Assembly (NCBI RefSeq): GCF_001424345.1
Contig: NZ_LMPF01000024.1
Location: 380,498 to 444,497, forward strand
Source of the DNA: Burkholderia sp. Leaf177
GTDB taxonomy: Bacteria > Pseudomonadota > Gammaproteobacteria > Burkholderiales > Burkholderiaceae
Reading direction: 5' to 3'
Length of the DNA stretch: 64,000 nucleotides
Shown here: one piece after another, positions 18,070-27,967 of the stretch
How the letters are laid out: the number at the start of each line of letters is the position of its first letter
Position numbering within the stretch: position 1 is the first letter of the stretch
Made by a program: the position numbers and the translations under genes
Notes under the pieces: model-generated
Told to the model about the DNA's origin: nothing
What the model saw: the letters and a program-made list of their open reading frames with translations, nothing else
Database searches by the model: none

Positions 18070-18073
<4 letters not shown>
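16976..18073 (-). CDS. Peptide ABC transporter ATP-binding protein (DppF/OppF type)
   Basis: This 365-residue ATPase carries Walker A GESGCGKSTLGRLL, signature FSGGQRQRIGIARAL and Walker B LIVGDEPVSALD. The C-terminal oligopeptide-transporter region has clustered Cys (GCRFHPRCPHAKSRC), which in DppD/DppF proteins can hold an iron-sulfur cluster. The start overlaps the stop of the upstream ATPase gene by four bases, a coupled pair. It would form the NBD heterodimer with the 18070-19107 product. Confidence 0.9.
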
Positions 18074-19107
<1,034 letters not shown>

Positions 19108-19239
19108 ATTTCAACTCTCCGCTGCTTTGACGGGACGTGAAGCAAAGACATGAATCTTTCACACTCATTATGTGCGGCGCAATGCATCAGGAAATATTAA
19201 ACTTTCTTTTCGACACTTAAAATTTCCTTGAGTAAGCCG

Positions 19240-20103
19240 ATGCCGACCATCCGGATGCTGAAGACGTTTCGCGCGGTCGCGCGTTCAGGTTCGTTCGCTG
19301 CCGCCGCCGATAAAGTCGCGCTCACGCAAGCGGCCGTGAGCTTGCAGATGCGCGGCCTCGAACAGGCGCTTGGCCGCCAGCTTTTCGACCGAAGCGCGAG
19401 GCAGGTCGTGCTGAGCCGCCAAGGCCATGAGATTCGCTCGAAGATCGAGCAGATTCTCGATTTACTCGATGAACTCGAAGCCACGCCCGCCGATTCCATG
19501 CACGGGCCGGTCGTGATTGGCGCGGTGGTATCGGTGATCGGGGCGTTGTCTTTGGGCGTCGCGCAGCTGAAAACCGCGCATCCCGGGCTGGACGTGAGGT
19601 TGTTATCGGCGCGATCGGACGAACTCACCGCGATGGTCGAGCAAGGCGAAGTGGATATCGCGGCGGTCGTCGCGCGGCCCGATCAGACGCTGCCCGACAC
19701 GCTGAAATGGACGCCGCTTTATACCGAGCCGCTGATGCTGGTGGTGAGCCGCGAAATTACCGATACCGACGCGCATCGCATATTGGCGTCGAACGGTTTC
19801 CTGCGGTTCGACCGGCGCGTGCGCACCGGCGTGGTCGTGGATCAGGCGCTGACGGCGCTCGGGCTGGAAGTGAAGGAATATCTGGAACTGAATTCCATCG
19901 AAACGATCGTGGCGCTCGTCCGGAAGAATGTAGGCGTGACCGTGCTGCCGGAACTGCATCGTGCGGAATGGCGGGCGGATCCGTCCCTGCGGCTGGTTTC
20001 GATCGCACAGCCGCCGATCTTGCGAACAGTCGGGATGATCGAGCGGGCTTCGTACGGAAGAAGCGGGATTACGGCGGCAATCATCAAGACGCTTCACGGT
20101 TAG
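19240..20103 (+). CDS. LysR-family regulator, probably of the peptide importer/ggt operon
   Basis: This 287-residue LysR-type protein has its HTH at about residues 18-37 (AAAADKVALTQAAVSLQMRG) and a substrate-binding-type effector domain behind it. The start is uncertain: ATG at 19240 is used because GAG lies seven bases upstream, but an in-frame TTG at 19228 adds four residues. It is divergent from the DppD-type gene, the classic position for a LysR regulator acting on its neighbour with an intermediate of the pathway as co-inducer. The ligand is unknown. Confidence 0.88.
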   Translation: MPTIRMLKTFRAVARSGSFAAAADKVALTQAAVSLQMRGLEQALGRQLFDRSARQVVLSRQGHEIRSKIEQILDLLDELEATPADSMHGPVVIGAVVSVIGALSLGVAQLKTAHPGLDVRLLSARSDELTAMVEQGEVDIAAVVARPDQTLPDTLKWTPLYTEPLMLVVSREITDTDAHRILASNGFLRFDRRVRTGVVVDQALTALGLEVKEYLELNSIETIVALVRKNVGVTVLPELHRAEWRADPSLRLVSIAQPPILRTVGMIERASYGRSGITAAIIKTLHG

Positions 20104-20265
20104 TTTTATCGAGCTACGGCCTCTTATTATTCGTCTATCCCGAAAACTGATTTGCGCCTATCGAACACAATAAACCGATAGTAGGGGTATACACTGCATT
20201 TCATCGACGCAGTGAGCAGAGCAAACCGCCACTGCGCCCCTTACAACTGAATATCGGAGCGCATC

Positions 20266-20541
20266 ATGAAAAAGAACCTTATCGCCACGTTGTTGATCGC
20301 CACTTCCGCAGCTTTGGCTGCTCCCGCATTTGCAAGCAGCGGCTACGGCCCGGCACCGTCGTACAACCCGACGGTCGGCGCACCGGCTTCGCAGCGCGGC
20401 CAAAGCGCGCAAACCGTTGCTGCTGAAAACGCACAAGCTCAAAGCGATGCAAAGTCCTACGGCGGCGTGCAAGACACGCATTCGCAATCGGGCAGCCGCA
20501 TTCGTGCGAACACCACGCAGAACCTGTACTCGCATAACTAA
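20266..20541 (+). CDS. Small exported protein, Gln/Ser/Ala-rich
   Basis: This 91-residue protein has a standard signal peptide (cleavage after about residue 24, AFA-SS). The mature region is hydrophilic and low in complexity (SQRGQSAQTVAAENAQAQSD) and ends TTQNLYSHN. GGAG lies eight bases before the ATG. A long perfect terminator hairpin follows at 20618. The gene is monocistronic. Family is unknown to me; similar short stress- or surface-related exported proteins are common in Burkholderiaceae. Confidence 0.72.
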   Translation: MKKNLIATLLIATSAALAAPAFASSGYGPAPSYNPTVGAPASQRGQSAQTVAAENAQAQSDAKSYGGVQDTHSQSGSRIRANTTQNLYSHN

Positions 20542-20617
20542 GCTTAATGAAGTTGCGTCAGTTCGCGATTCCCAGACTGACTCACATCCGCGACTCACGC
20601 AAAACGTAGGAAGCGGT

Positions 20618-20664
20618 AAAACCGATGCCGGATGAACTATCCGTTCATCCGGCATCGGTTTTTT
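20618..20664. terminator. Long perfect intrinsic terminator
   Basis: A 20-bp stem (20618-20637 with 20643-20662) surrounds a five-base loop. It is preceded by A4 and followed by T6, so it should terminate in both directions. It ends the 20266-20541 transcript. Confidence 0.92.
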
Positions 20665-20776
20665 CATTGCAGGAAAAGATTGGGTAAGGAGTTGGTTGAT
20701 CCAATGAACGCGGCTTAATGTTGACTTAAGGTTGGCAAATTAACGTAGTGCCTTGACCCCCTGTAGTACCCCTCTT

Positions 20777-20801
20777 AGGCCGCCTAGCGGCCTTCTTTTT
20801 T
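20777..20801 (+). terminator. Intrinsic terminator or attenuator
   Basis: AGGCCGC pairs with GCGGCCT around loop CTA, followed by TCTTTTTT. The upstream gene already has its own terminator at 20618-20664, so this one ends some separate short transcript or attenuates the small frame that begins at 20814. I could not place a convincing promoter between the two. Confidence 0.7.
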
Positions 20802-20813
20802 GGTCCGCGAAAA

Positions 20814-20912
20814 ATGAAAACGCTCTGGCGATTGTGCGTGGTTGCGGGTTGTCTTATTGGCGGCGTCGGACTTGCGGTCGCAGTGTTCTCGTTGATCCTT
20901 CGCGTCACCTGA
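20814..20912 (+). CDS. Candidate 32-residue single-pass membrane microprotein
   Basis: The frame starts MKTLWRLCVVAGCLIGGVGL and ends in ILRVT with TGA at 20910-20912. A short basic N-terminus is followed by about 22 hydrophobic residues. It starts 13 bases after the poly-T of the hairpin at 20777-20801 and ends four bases before the stop of the opposing mutarotase gene. The ribosome site is weak (GGTCCGCG). Length alone gives it a fair chance of being random. Confidence 0.3.
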   Translation: MKTLWRLCVVAGCLIGGVGLAVAVFSLILRVT

Positions 20913-20915
20913 ACG

Positions 20916-21275
20916 TTACGGTCTCTTCAATTGCGTCTGCATGTTGAACGCGAGCTTTGCCGGTTGCCATTCTTTGGTCGAAGCGTTCGGCAACGGCTGC
21001 TGAAAACTCGCCATCAACGCGTTCCACTCCGTCACGCGCGGATGTACATCAGGACCGGCAACGAGTTTGTCGAAGCTGAAATCAGGCTCGGTTTTAATAA
21101 GCATCACGAGCCGCGTTTCGCGTCGCCAGATCGTCATGTCGACAATCCCCGACGCCTTCAGCGCTTCCAGCACTTCAGGCCAGACGGCTTCGTGATAAGC
21201 ATCGTATTGCGCAATGACCGTGGGGTCATTGCGCAGATCGAGCATCAGGCAATGGCGCGCAATATGAGCGTTCAT
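20916..21275 (-). CDS. L-rhamnose/L-fucose mutarotase family protein
   Basis: This 119-residue protein of the RhaM/YiiL mutarotase family (PF05336-like) has CLMLDLRNDPTVIAQYDAYH followed by EAVWPEVLEALKASGI. In RhaM this region includes the catalytic His and the conserved WPE. These enzymes interconvert the alpha and beta anomers of deoxy-sugars. It begins two bases after the stop of the enolase-superfamily gene, so it is co-translated with it and ends the operon. That pairing suggests the operon handles a 6-deoxyhexose such as L-fucose or L-rhamnose, or a related acid. Confidence 0.8.
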   Translation of the reverse strand: MNAHIARHCLMLDLRNDPTVIAQYDAYHEAVWPEVLEALKASGIVDMTIWRRETRLVMLIKTEPDFSFDKLVAGPDVHPRVTEWNALMASFQQPLPNASTKEWQPAKLAFNMQTQLKRP

Positions 21276-21277
21276 CT

Positions 21278-22396
21278 TCAAGCGGCCGCGCGCGCATCCA
21301 CACGAACGTGCGTGCGTTGCGTTCCCTGAATCGCGTCCCAGTCCCAGTCGATACCAATGCCCGGCTCCATCGGCGCGACGGCGTAGCCTTGCTCGATCTG
21401 AACCTGCTTGCCCGTCAACGAGTCGAGTTGCGGAATATATTCCAGCCACGTTGCGTTCGGAACAGCCGCGCACAAGCTCACATGCAACTCCATCAAAAAG
21501 TGCGGGCAGATGGAAACGTTCATGGTTTCCGCGAGATGCGCGACCTTCAGCCACGGCGTAATCCCGCCAATGCGCGCCACGTCCGCCTGCACGATCGAAC
21601 ATGCATCGGCTTTCAGATAGTCGCCGAACTGCCCCGGGTGATACATCGATTCACCGACGGCAACAGGCGTTGAACTCGCCGCGTTCAGACGCTGATGCGC
21701 CGCGATATTCTCGGCAGGCATGGGTTCTTCGAGCCACGCGAGACGCAGCGGTTCATATGCATTTGCGCGGCGAATGGCTTCGGACAAGGTGAAGCCCTGG
21801 TTGGCATCGACCATGATCTCGAAATCGTCGCCCATGGCTTCCCGCACGGCTGTGAGCCGGCGCATGTCTTCCGCCAGATGAGGCCGGCCGACCTTGATCT
21901 TCGCGCCATGAAAACCGGCATCGCGCGCCTGGATGGTTTGATCGACGAGTTCTTGCGCCGATAAATGCAGCCAGCCGCCCTCGGTGGAATACGTGCGCGT
22001 GCGCGGTTTCGCGCCGCCCGCGGCAATCCAAAGCGGCACGTTCGCCACGCGCGTGTTGCGGTCCCACAAGGCGGTATCGATTGCGGCGAGCGCCAGGCTC
22101 GTGATCGCGCCGACCGCCGTTGCGTGCGTGTGGAAAAACAGGTCGCGCCAGATGGCTTCGTACTCGGCTGGATTGCGTCCAATCAAGCGCGGCACGAGAT
22201 GATCGTTCAGCAACGCGACAATCGACGACCCGCCCGTGCCGATGGTGTACGTGTAACCCGTGCCCGTGCTGCCATCGCTGCAATGAAGCGTGACGAGCAC
22301 CGTTTCCTGCACGACAAACGACTGGATCGCGTCCGTGCGTTTGACCTTGGGTTGAAGATCGACCTGACGGATGTCGACGGTATCGATAGTTGCCAT
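21278..22396 (-). CDS. Mandelate racemase/muconate lactonizing enzyme family (enolase superfamily) sugar-acid enzyme
   Basis: This 372-residue protein carries the complete active site of the MR/MLE subgroup: K166-x-K168 (KIKVG), metal ligands D197 (VDANQGF), E223 (WLEEPMP) and E249 (VGES), and the D272/H299 dyad (ADVARIGG, CPHF). The KxK plus His arrangement supports racemase, dehydratase or cycloisomerase chemistry on a carboxylate; dehydration of a sugar acid or lactone opening are the likely choices. The start at 22396 follows AAAGGAACA; an upstream ATG at 22423 is less likely. It lies between the permease genes and the mutarotase gene of one operon. Confidence 0.87.
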   Translation of the reverse strand: MATIDTVDIRQVDLQPKVKRTDAIQSFVVQETVLVTLHCSDGSTGTGYTYTIGTGGSSIVALLNDHLVPRLIGRNPAEYEAIWRDLFFHTHATAVGAITSLALAAIDTALWDRNTRVANVPLWIAAGGAKPRTRTYSTEGGWLHLSAQELVDQTIQARDAGFHGAKIKVGRPHLAEDMRRLTAVREAMGDDFEIMVDANQGFTLSEAIRRANAYEPLRLAWLEEPMPAENIAAHQRLNAASSTPVAVGESMYHPGQFGDYLKADACSIVQADVARIGGITPWLKVAHLAETMNVSICPHFLMELHVSLCAAVPNATWLEYIPQLDSLTGKQVQIEQGYAVAPMEPGIGIDWDWDAIQGTQRTHVRVDARAAA

Positions 22397-22432
22397 TTCC
22401 TGTTCCTTTAAAGCTTGATTCAACCGATTCGT

Positions 22433-23293
22433 TCAACCCTTCACGCCGCCGAGCGTCAGTCCCGCGATCAAGTGTTTCTGCACGATGAACGTGAGCACGA
22501 TCGCCGGAATGATGATGATCACGGCCATTGCACACATGCCGGCCCAGTCCACGGAAAACTGCGCGGTGAAGTCCATCAGGCCGACCGGCAGCGTTTTGGT
22601 ATCGGGGCTTCGGCACAATTGCGTGGCGAGCGCGAACTCGTTCCAGCTTGTCAGGAACGCGAAGATTCCCGCCGATGCAATCCCGCTTTTCGCCAACGGC
22701 AACTCAATGCGCCAGAACGCTTGCCAGCGGTTGCATCCATCGATTTGCGCGGCTTGCGACAATTCGATTGGCACTTCGCGGAAAAAGCCATCGATCAGCC
22801 AGACGGTGAACGGCACGTTCATTGCCAGATAAACCAGGATCACGCCAATGCGAGTATCGAGCAGACCGGTCCAGGCCCAGAGCATGAAGATAGGCAACGA
22901 CAACGCAATGCCCGGAATGGCGCGCGTCAGCATCAGCGTGACGAACATGATCTTCTTGTGCTTGAAGTCGAAACGCGCGAAGGCGTAGCCGCCGAGCACG
23001 CCTACAGCGAGCGCGGCGACCGTGCTGACGCACGAGATGATCACGGAATTGACGAAGTACTGGCTGATGGGCAAAGACGCCATTTGCCCGTAGCCGAACA
23101 TGCTCTTGAAGTTATCGAGTGTGTAGCTCGAACCCACCAGCGGCGATTGATTCGAGAGGATCGCGACGTTCGACCTGAACGCATTGAGCACGACCCAAAG
23201 CCCGGGCAGGCAAATGATCGCCATGACAATGAACACGCCAAACCACATCGCCGACTTGCGCATGAATGCGCCCTTGATTGCCATATCGCTCAT
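22433..23293 (-). CDS. Carbohydrate ABC transporter permease, MalG-like
   Basis: This 286-residue CUT1-family inner-membrane permease has six hydrophobic segments and the EAA loop ELSQAAQIDGCNRWQAFWRI (residues about 185-204). Its partner is encoded five bases upstream. The C-terminus QKHLIAGLTLGGVKG is the usual one for MalG-type proteins. The operon also encodes the other permease, a binding protein, an ATPase, an enolase-superfamily enzyme and a mutarotase. Confidence 0.9.
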   Translation of the reverse strand: MSDMAIKGAFMRKSAMWFGVFIVMAIICLPGLWVVLNAFRSNVAILSNQSPLVGSSYTLDNFKSMFGYGQMASLPISQYFVNSVIISCVSTVAALAVGVLGGYAFARFDFKHKKIMFVTLMLTRAIPGIALSLPIFMLWAWTGLLDTRIGVILVYLAMNVPFTVWLIDGFFREVPIELSQAAQIDGCNRWQAFWRIELPLAKSGIASAGIFAFLTSWNEFALATQLCRSPDTKTLPVGLMDFTAQFSVDWAGMCAMAVIIIIPAIVLTFIVQKHLIAGLTLGGVKG

Positions 23294-23297
23294 GATG

Positions 23298-24239
23298 TCA
23301 GGCAGGCCCCATGTGTTTCCGCGCGCCGCTCAGCTTGCGGAAAAAGTACAGCGTGAAGAGGATCGAGACGAGCACCGAGACATACGCAATCGCGTTTGCA
23401 TAACCCATGCGTGAATCGTCGTAGGCAATGCGTCCGACCATCGTCCAGAGCAATTCGGTGCGTCCGCCCGGACCGCCGTTCGTCATGATGCGCACGATGT
23501 CGTAAGCGCGGCCGACATCGAGTGAACGAATCGTCATCGATATATAAATGAACGGCATCAGGTACGGCAGCGTGACGAAGCGGAAGGTTTGCCAGGACGT
23601 GCAGCCATCGACTTTCGATGCTTCTATTGGGTCCTTCGGCAACGCCATCAAACCTGCGAGCAGGATTACCGCGAAGATCGGCGTGGAGTTCCAGACCTCC
23701 GCCGCGATCAGCGACGCAAGCGCGGAGTTGGCATCGACAAGAAAAGGGAATGCGGACTTCGCGCCGAACAACGTCTGCATCAGGTTGTTCACAATGCCGG
23801 TGCTGTCGTTGAGCATGAACTTGAACTGAAAGCCGACGAGCACGGGCGAGAACATCATTGGAAACATCATCACCGTGCGCAACGCGCGTTGCCCTTTCGT
23901 TACTTGATTCAGCAGCAGCGCAACGCCGAGACCGAGCAACAATTCGAGATTCAGCGCGACCGTGAGGAACAGAATGGTGCGGCCGAATGCCGCCCAGAAG
24001 TCTCCGTTCGCAAACGCGCGCTCGTAGTTGCGCCAGCCGATCCAGTGCGAAAGCGTGTCGGGATCGGTCAGACGATAAGCCGTGAAGCTCGTATAGAACG
24101 AGAACAACAGCGGCAGCACGACCACCAGACCCACCGCGAGGAACGCGGGCAAAAGCAATTTGATCGGCAGCGGAATGCGCCAGCGCGGTGTTGCAAGAGC
24201 GGGCTCGCCGCCGATCGAATAAGGCGTGTTGGATTGCAT
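23298..24239 (-). CDS. Carbohydrate ABC transporter permease, MalF/UgpA-like
   Basis: This 313-residue CUT1 permease has six hydrophobic segments. The EAA-loop motif is ALPKDPIEASKVDGCTSWQT, as in UgpA/MalF proteins. I chose the ATG at 24239 (MQSNTPYSIG), where the family sequence begins; the open frame continues into the binding-protein gene but that extension is not protein-like. Its partner is the 22433-23293 permease. Confidence 0.9.
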   Translation of the reverse strand: MQSNTPYSIGGEPALATPRWRIPLPIKLLLPAFLAVGLVVVLPLLFSFYTSFTAYRLTDPDTLSHWIGWRNYERAFANGDFWAAFGRTILFLTVALNLELLLGLGVALLLNQVTKGQRALRTVMMFPMMFSPVLVGFQFKFMLNDSTGIVNNLMQTLFGAKSAFPFLVDANSALASLIAAEVWNSTPIFAVILLAGLMALPKDPIEASKVDGCTSWQTFRFVTLPYLMPFIYISMTIRSLDVGRAYDIVRIMTNGGPGGRTELLWTMVGRIAYDDSRMGYANAIAYVSVLVSILFTLYFFRKLSGARKHMGPA

Positions 24240-24267
24240 CGAAAGCCTGATGATGTTTGGTCGAGCG

Positions 24268-25599
24268 TTACTGGTCGGCTGCGTCCTGCATGATGTCGGT
24301 GACTTTCTTCGCGGCTTTGTCGAGTGCTTGCTGCGAGGTTTCGTCGCCGATGATCGCCTTCTGCAATTCCGGCCACAACGCATTGGAGATTTCGTTCCAT
24401 TGCGCGATGCGCGGCGGCGTGAACGAATCTTCCTTCGCGGCCTGGCTGAACGTTGCGACCGCGTCCGCCATGAAGTGATCGTCCTTGGTCTTGAACTCCT
24501 GCACGATGGCCTGCTGTGCATCCACGCGCGAAGGAATGGAGCCGAGCCGCGCTTCAACGAGTTGCGAATCCTTGCTCGTCAAAAACTGGATAAAGCTCGC
24601 GGCGACTTCGGGACGTGCGCACACCTTGGTGATCGAAAAGCTATGCGAACCCGACCAGCCCGGCCGCTTGTTGGCCGCGCCCAGCGGTGCGCGAACCACG
24701 CCTACGTTTCCTGCGAGCTTGGACGTTTTCGGGTCGTTATAAAACGATGCAAACCCTGGCCAGTCGAGATCGAGCGCGACCTTGCCCGACGCGAAGTTGT
24801 TGCCGAGATCATCCCAGACGTAGCTCGGAACGCCCTTCGGAACCACGCCTGTTTTGTAGAGATTCACGAACCAATCGAGCGTCTTCACGCCGGCCGGCGA
24901 GTTGAATGTCGGCTTCATTTTTGCGTCGAGTAACTGGCCGCCGTTTGCCACCAGCAGCGAATAGAACGTGCCCGTCAGCGCTTCGTCCTTGCCGGGGAAT
25001 TGCGTGCCGTAGAAGTTCGGCGCCTTGGTAAAGAACGTGGCCTGTTGCGTGAACTCGGCGAAGTTTTTCGGCGGCGCAAGATCCTGTCCGAATTTCTTCT
25101 TGTAAGCATCGCGATTCGCGGGATCGGCGTAAGCGGTCTTGTTGTAATAAAGCGCTTCTATGTCCGTTGATCGCGGAATCTGAACGAGCTGACCTTTGAC
25201 CTCGGATTGCTTCAACAACGCAGGCGCGAATGCCGAAAGATACGTCGCCGGGAACAAACCCTTGAGATCGCGGAAGATCGGATATTGCGCCGAGAAATTC
25301 GTATGATTCGACGACACGCAATAGTCGATATGCTGCGAAGCAATGTCCTGCTTCAACTCACGATCCAGCTCGAAGTGACTCTTGCGCGAGATGATTTCCA
25401 CCTTCGCGCCGGTCTCCTTTTCCCATAGCGGAATGCGCGTATAAAGTGCTTCGTATTGCACGCCGCCAATCAGCTTCACGCGCAGCGTATAGCCTTTGTA
25501 TTCGTTATCGGCGCGTGCTCCGGTCGTCGCGACCAAACCCGCCAGCGCGAGCATGGATACCGCGACCTTCACTGCGGTTTTTATCGAATCGTGGCGCAT
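24268..25599 (-). CDS. Extracellular solute-binding protein family 1 (sugar)
   Basis: This 443-residue periplasmic binding protein has a signal peptide of about 30 residues (TTGARA-DN). Family 1 features are VKLIGGVQYEAL, IPLWEKETGAKVEI and SGSHSFSITKV. A GGAGATGC site precedes the ATG. The gene follows the ATPase gene and precedes both permease genes. Ligand unknown; the enzymes of the operon favour a sugar or sugar-acid oligomer or monomer. Confidence 0.88.
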   Translation of the reverse strand: MRHDSIKTAVKVAVSMLALAGLVATTGARADNEYKGYTLRVKLIGGVQYEALYTRIPLWEKETGAKVEIISRKSHFELDRELKQDIASQHIDYCVSSNHTNFSAQYPIFRDLKGLFPATYLSAFAPALLKQSEVKGQLVQIPRSTDIEALYYNKTAYADPANRDAYKKKFGQDLAPPKNFAEFTQQATFFTKAPNFYGTQFPGKDEALTGTFYSLLVANGGQLLDAKMKPTFNSPAGVKTLDWFVNLYKTGVVPKGVPSYVWDDLGNNFASGKVALDLDWPGFASFYNDPKTSKLAGNVGVVRAPLGAANKRPGWSGSHSFSITKVCARPEVAASFIQFLTSKDSQLVEARLGSIPSRVDAQQAIVQEFKTKDDHFMADAVATFSQAAKEDSFTPPRIAQWNEISNALWPELQKAIIGDETSQQALDKAAKKVTDIMQDAADQ

Positions 25600-25635
25600 G
25601 ATGCATCTCCTTTGTTATATGTCTTCGCTTGGATC

Positions 25636-26700
25636 TCAACGCAGCCTGCGGCTGGTGTCGGTATCGAAGATCAGGGTGTTGTCCAGTTCCGCGGCGAGCC
25701 GGACGTTTTGTGCGGGCTGAAGCGGCAAGCGTCCGTTCACGATCACGCAGCAACGTTGGCCCGCGACCGAGCCGAATAATTCAGTCGATGCACCCGTCGG
25801 TTCCACGACGTCAACGTTGAACGGAAGGCCGCCGTGGTCTGCAACAAGAAGATGTTCGGGGCGCACGCCGACCGTGACATCCTGTCCTTCGCGAGCGTTG
25901 ACCACGGGCACTTGCAAAGCGAAATCGCCGATACGCACACGCGCGCCGCCGGTTTGCAATTCGTATTTGCCTTTAAAGAAATTCATTGAAGGCGAGCCAA
26001 TAAAACTCGCTACGAACAGGTTGTCCGGGTCGTCGTAGAGTTCGAGCGGCGCGCCGATCTGCTCGATCACGCCGCCGTTGAGCACGACAATTCGATCCGC
26101 CATGGTCATGGCTTCAATCTGGTCGTGCGTCACGTACACCGTGGTTGCGCGAAGCCGTTGATGCAGCGCCTTGATCTCGGCGCGCATCTGCACGCGCAGC
26201 TTGGCGTCGAGATTGGACAAGGGTTCATCGAAGAGAAACACCTTCGGGTCGCGCACGATCGCGCGGCCCATTGCCACGCGTTGCCGCTGACCGCCCGACA
26301 AATGCCGCGGATAACGTCCAAGCAAATCCTGAAGCCCGAGAATGGTCGCCGCCTGATTGGCGCGCGCCGCGATTTCGTCCGGCTTCAGATCGCGCAACTT
26401 CAGCGCGAACGTGAGGTTCTCGAGCACGCTCATATGCGGATAAAGCGCGTAGTTCTGGAACACCATTGCAATGTCCCGATCCTTCGGCGGCAGGTCGTTG
26501 ACCACGCGGCCATCGATCAAAATCCGGCCTTGCGTCACGCCTTCCAGTCCGGCGAGCGCGCGTAGCAATGTCGACTTGCCGCAGCCGCTCGGCCCCACGA
26601 GCACGAGGAACTCGCCGTCCTTTACCGTCAGGTCGATCTGCTTCAACACCTGCACGGCGCCGAACGATTTCTGCACCTGCTTGAATGCCACTTCAGCCAT
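25636..26700 (-). CDS. Sugar ABC transporter ATP-binding protein, MalK/UgpC-like
   Basis: This 354-residue ATPase has Walker A GPSGCGKSTLLRALAG, signature LSGGQRQRVAMGRA and Walker B VFLFDEPLSNLD, then a C-terminal TOBE/OB region (VRPEHLL). MalK-type proteins with this tail often take regulatory input. The ATG at 26700 follows GAGG. It is the first gene of the operon and diverges from the IclR gene at 26919. The promoter must be in 26701-26918. Confidence 0.9.
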   Translation of the reverse strand: MAEVAFKQVQKSFGAVQVLKQIDLTVKDGEFLVLVGPSGCGKSTLLRALAGLEGVTQGRILIDGRVVNDLPPKDRDIAMVFQNYALYPHMSVLENLTFALKLRDLKPDEIAARANQAATILGLQDLLGRYPRHLSGGQRQRVAMGRAIVRDPKVFLFDEPLSNLDAKLRVQMRAEIKALHQRLRATTVYVTHDQIEAMTMADRIVVLNGGVIEQIGAPLELYDDPDNLFVASFIGSPSMNFFKGKYELQTGGARVRIGDFALQVPVVNAREGQDVTVGVRPEHLLVADHGGLPFNVDVVEPTGASTELFGSVAGQRCCVIVNGRLPLQPAQNVRLAAELDNTLIFDTDTSRRLR

Positions 26701-26918
26701 CGGCTTCACCTCGTTTTGACGAGCGGCGCAGGCAAATCCTGCGTTCTCGCGGACCACTTTCCACTGATGCAAATCATTTTAAAGATAAAACGGTCTTTCA
26801 TAGATGAATTTATGTTGGTGTTTTCCCGGGGATCGAATGCACGCTTTTCCGGCCGGAGATGGCGCTTTGGGAGGTCTACAATCACGCCACGCAAGTACGC
26901 AAAAACACGGGAGGAATT

Positions 26919-27710
26919 TTGGATAACACGCGATATTCGGCGCCGGCGCTCGAGAAGGGGCTGGACATCATCGAGTTGCTGGCGGGTCATCCGGAGGGTT
27001 TGTCGCTGGCTGATCTCGGCAAGACGCTCGGACGCACGACAGCGGAAATTTTTCGCATGGTCGTGACGCTGGAAACGCGCGGATATCTTCTGGCAACGGG
27101 CGATCGATACGTGTTGTCGCTGTTGCTGTTCCAGCTTGCGCACAAACATCAACCGGTTCGATCGCTCGTGACGACCGCGCTGCCGTTAATGACGCAACTC
27201 GCCAACGACGTGCGGCAGTCGTTCCATCTATGCGTGTATCAGGATGGCCGCGTGCTGATTGTCGCGGGCGTGGAAAGCCCGGAGCGTTTCGGATTTTCGT
27301 TGAAAGTGGGTACGTTGATCGGCATGACCGATACCGCGTCCGGCCAGGTCCTGATGGCGTTCCAGGAGGAACTCGAACGCAAGCGCATGCTGAAGCTTCA
27401 CGTTCCGGTAGATGGCGAACTTCCCGTCGATGCAAAGCAGCTCGCCGCCGACCTTGCGCGGATCCGCGAACGTGGACATGCGCGCATGCCGAGCCGGCAA
27501 GTCAGGGGTGTGAAGAATCTTGCTTACCCGGTGTATGGACGCACCGGCCACGCAATCGCCACGCTGACGACGCCGTTCATAGAACGCATCGACAATGCGC
27601 CCGTGCCCGCCATGAACGAAGTCGGCGAACGGATGAAAGCCGCAGCGCAGACGCTGACCGAATTGATGGGCTTGAACGTGTACTGGGAACCGGGCGCAAG
27701 CGGTAGTTGA
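26919..27710 (+). CDS. IclR-family transcriptional regulator of the adjacent sugar operon
   Basis: This 263-residue protein has an N-terminal winged HTH (EKGLDIIELLAGHPEGLSLA, then LGKTLGRTTAEIFRMV) and a C-terminal IclR effector domain with GTLIGMTDTASGQVLMAF and NLAYPVYGRTGHAIATL. I prefer a TTG start at 26919 because GGGAGGA lies directly upstream (26909-26915); an in-frame ATG at 26859 has its only GGAG touching the codon. It is divergent from the ABC ATPase gene and is the obvious local regulator, probably responding to the operon's substrate or product. Confidence 0.85.
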   Translation: MDNTRYSAPALEKGLDIIELLAGHPEGLSLADLGKTLGRTTAEIFRMVVTLETRGYLLATGDRYVLSLLLFQLAHKHQPVRSLVTTALPLMTQLANDVRQSFHLCVYQDGRVLIVAGVESPERFGFSLKVGTLIGMTDTASGQVLMAFQEELERKRMLKLHVPVDGELPVDAKQLAADLARIRERGHARMPSRQVRGVKNLAYPVYGRTGHAIATLTTPFIERIDNAPVPAMNEVGERMKAAAQTLTELMGLNVYWEPGASGS

Positions 27711-27967
27711 TTTTTTTACATGGCTTGGTGGGGAAGCGCCGTGACGGAACTGAATACGCGTGCAGCGCCGCCGACGACCGGACGTCTCGCCACGTCCAAC
27801 CGCCGGCACACGCCACCTCTCCCCTCGGACTTACTACTCCCCGATACTCCGACGCTGACCGAGCTGATGTCAGTTTGTCCCCGTGCATCGTTGAGCTTAT
27901 TTAGCCACGGTCGAACTCCCGGCGCATCCCCGCATAGGTATGGATAGAGAGGGTGGTAGTCGCTCGA

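Noticed and set aside
19108..19239. T-N11-A LysR binding box upstream of the peptide operon
   Set aside because: Several weak AT-rich candidates occur near 19192-19225 and none is convincing.
26773..26918. Operator for the IclR regulator
   Set aside because: The divergent region must contain one, but no dyad stood out clearly enough to list.
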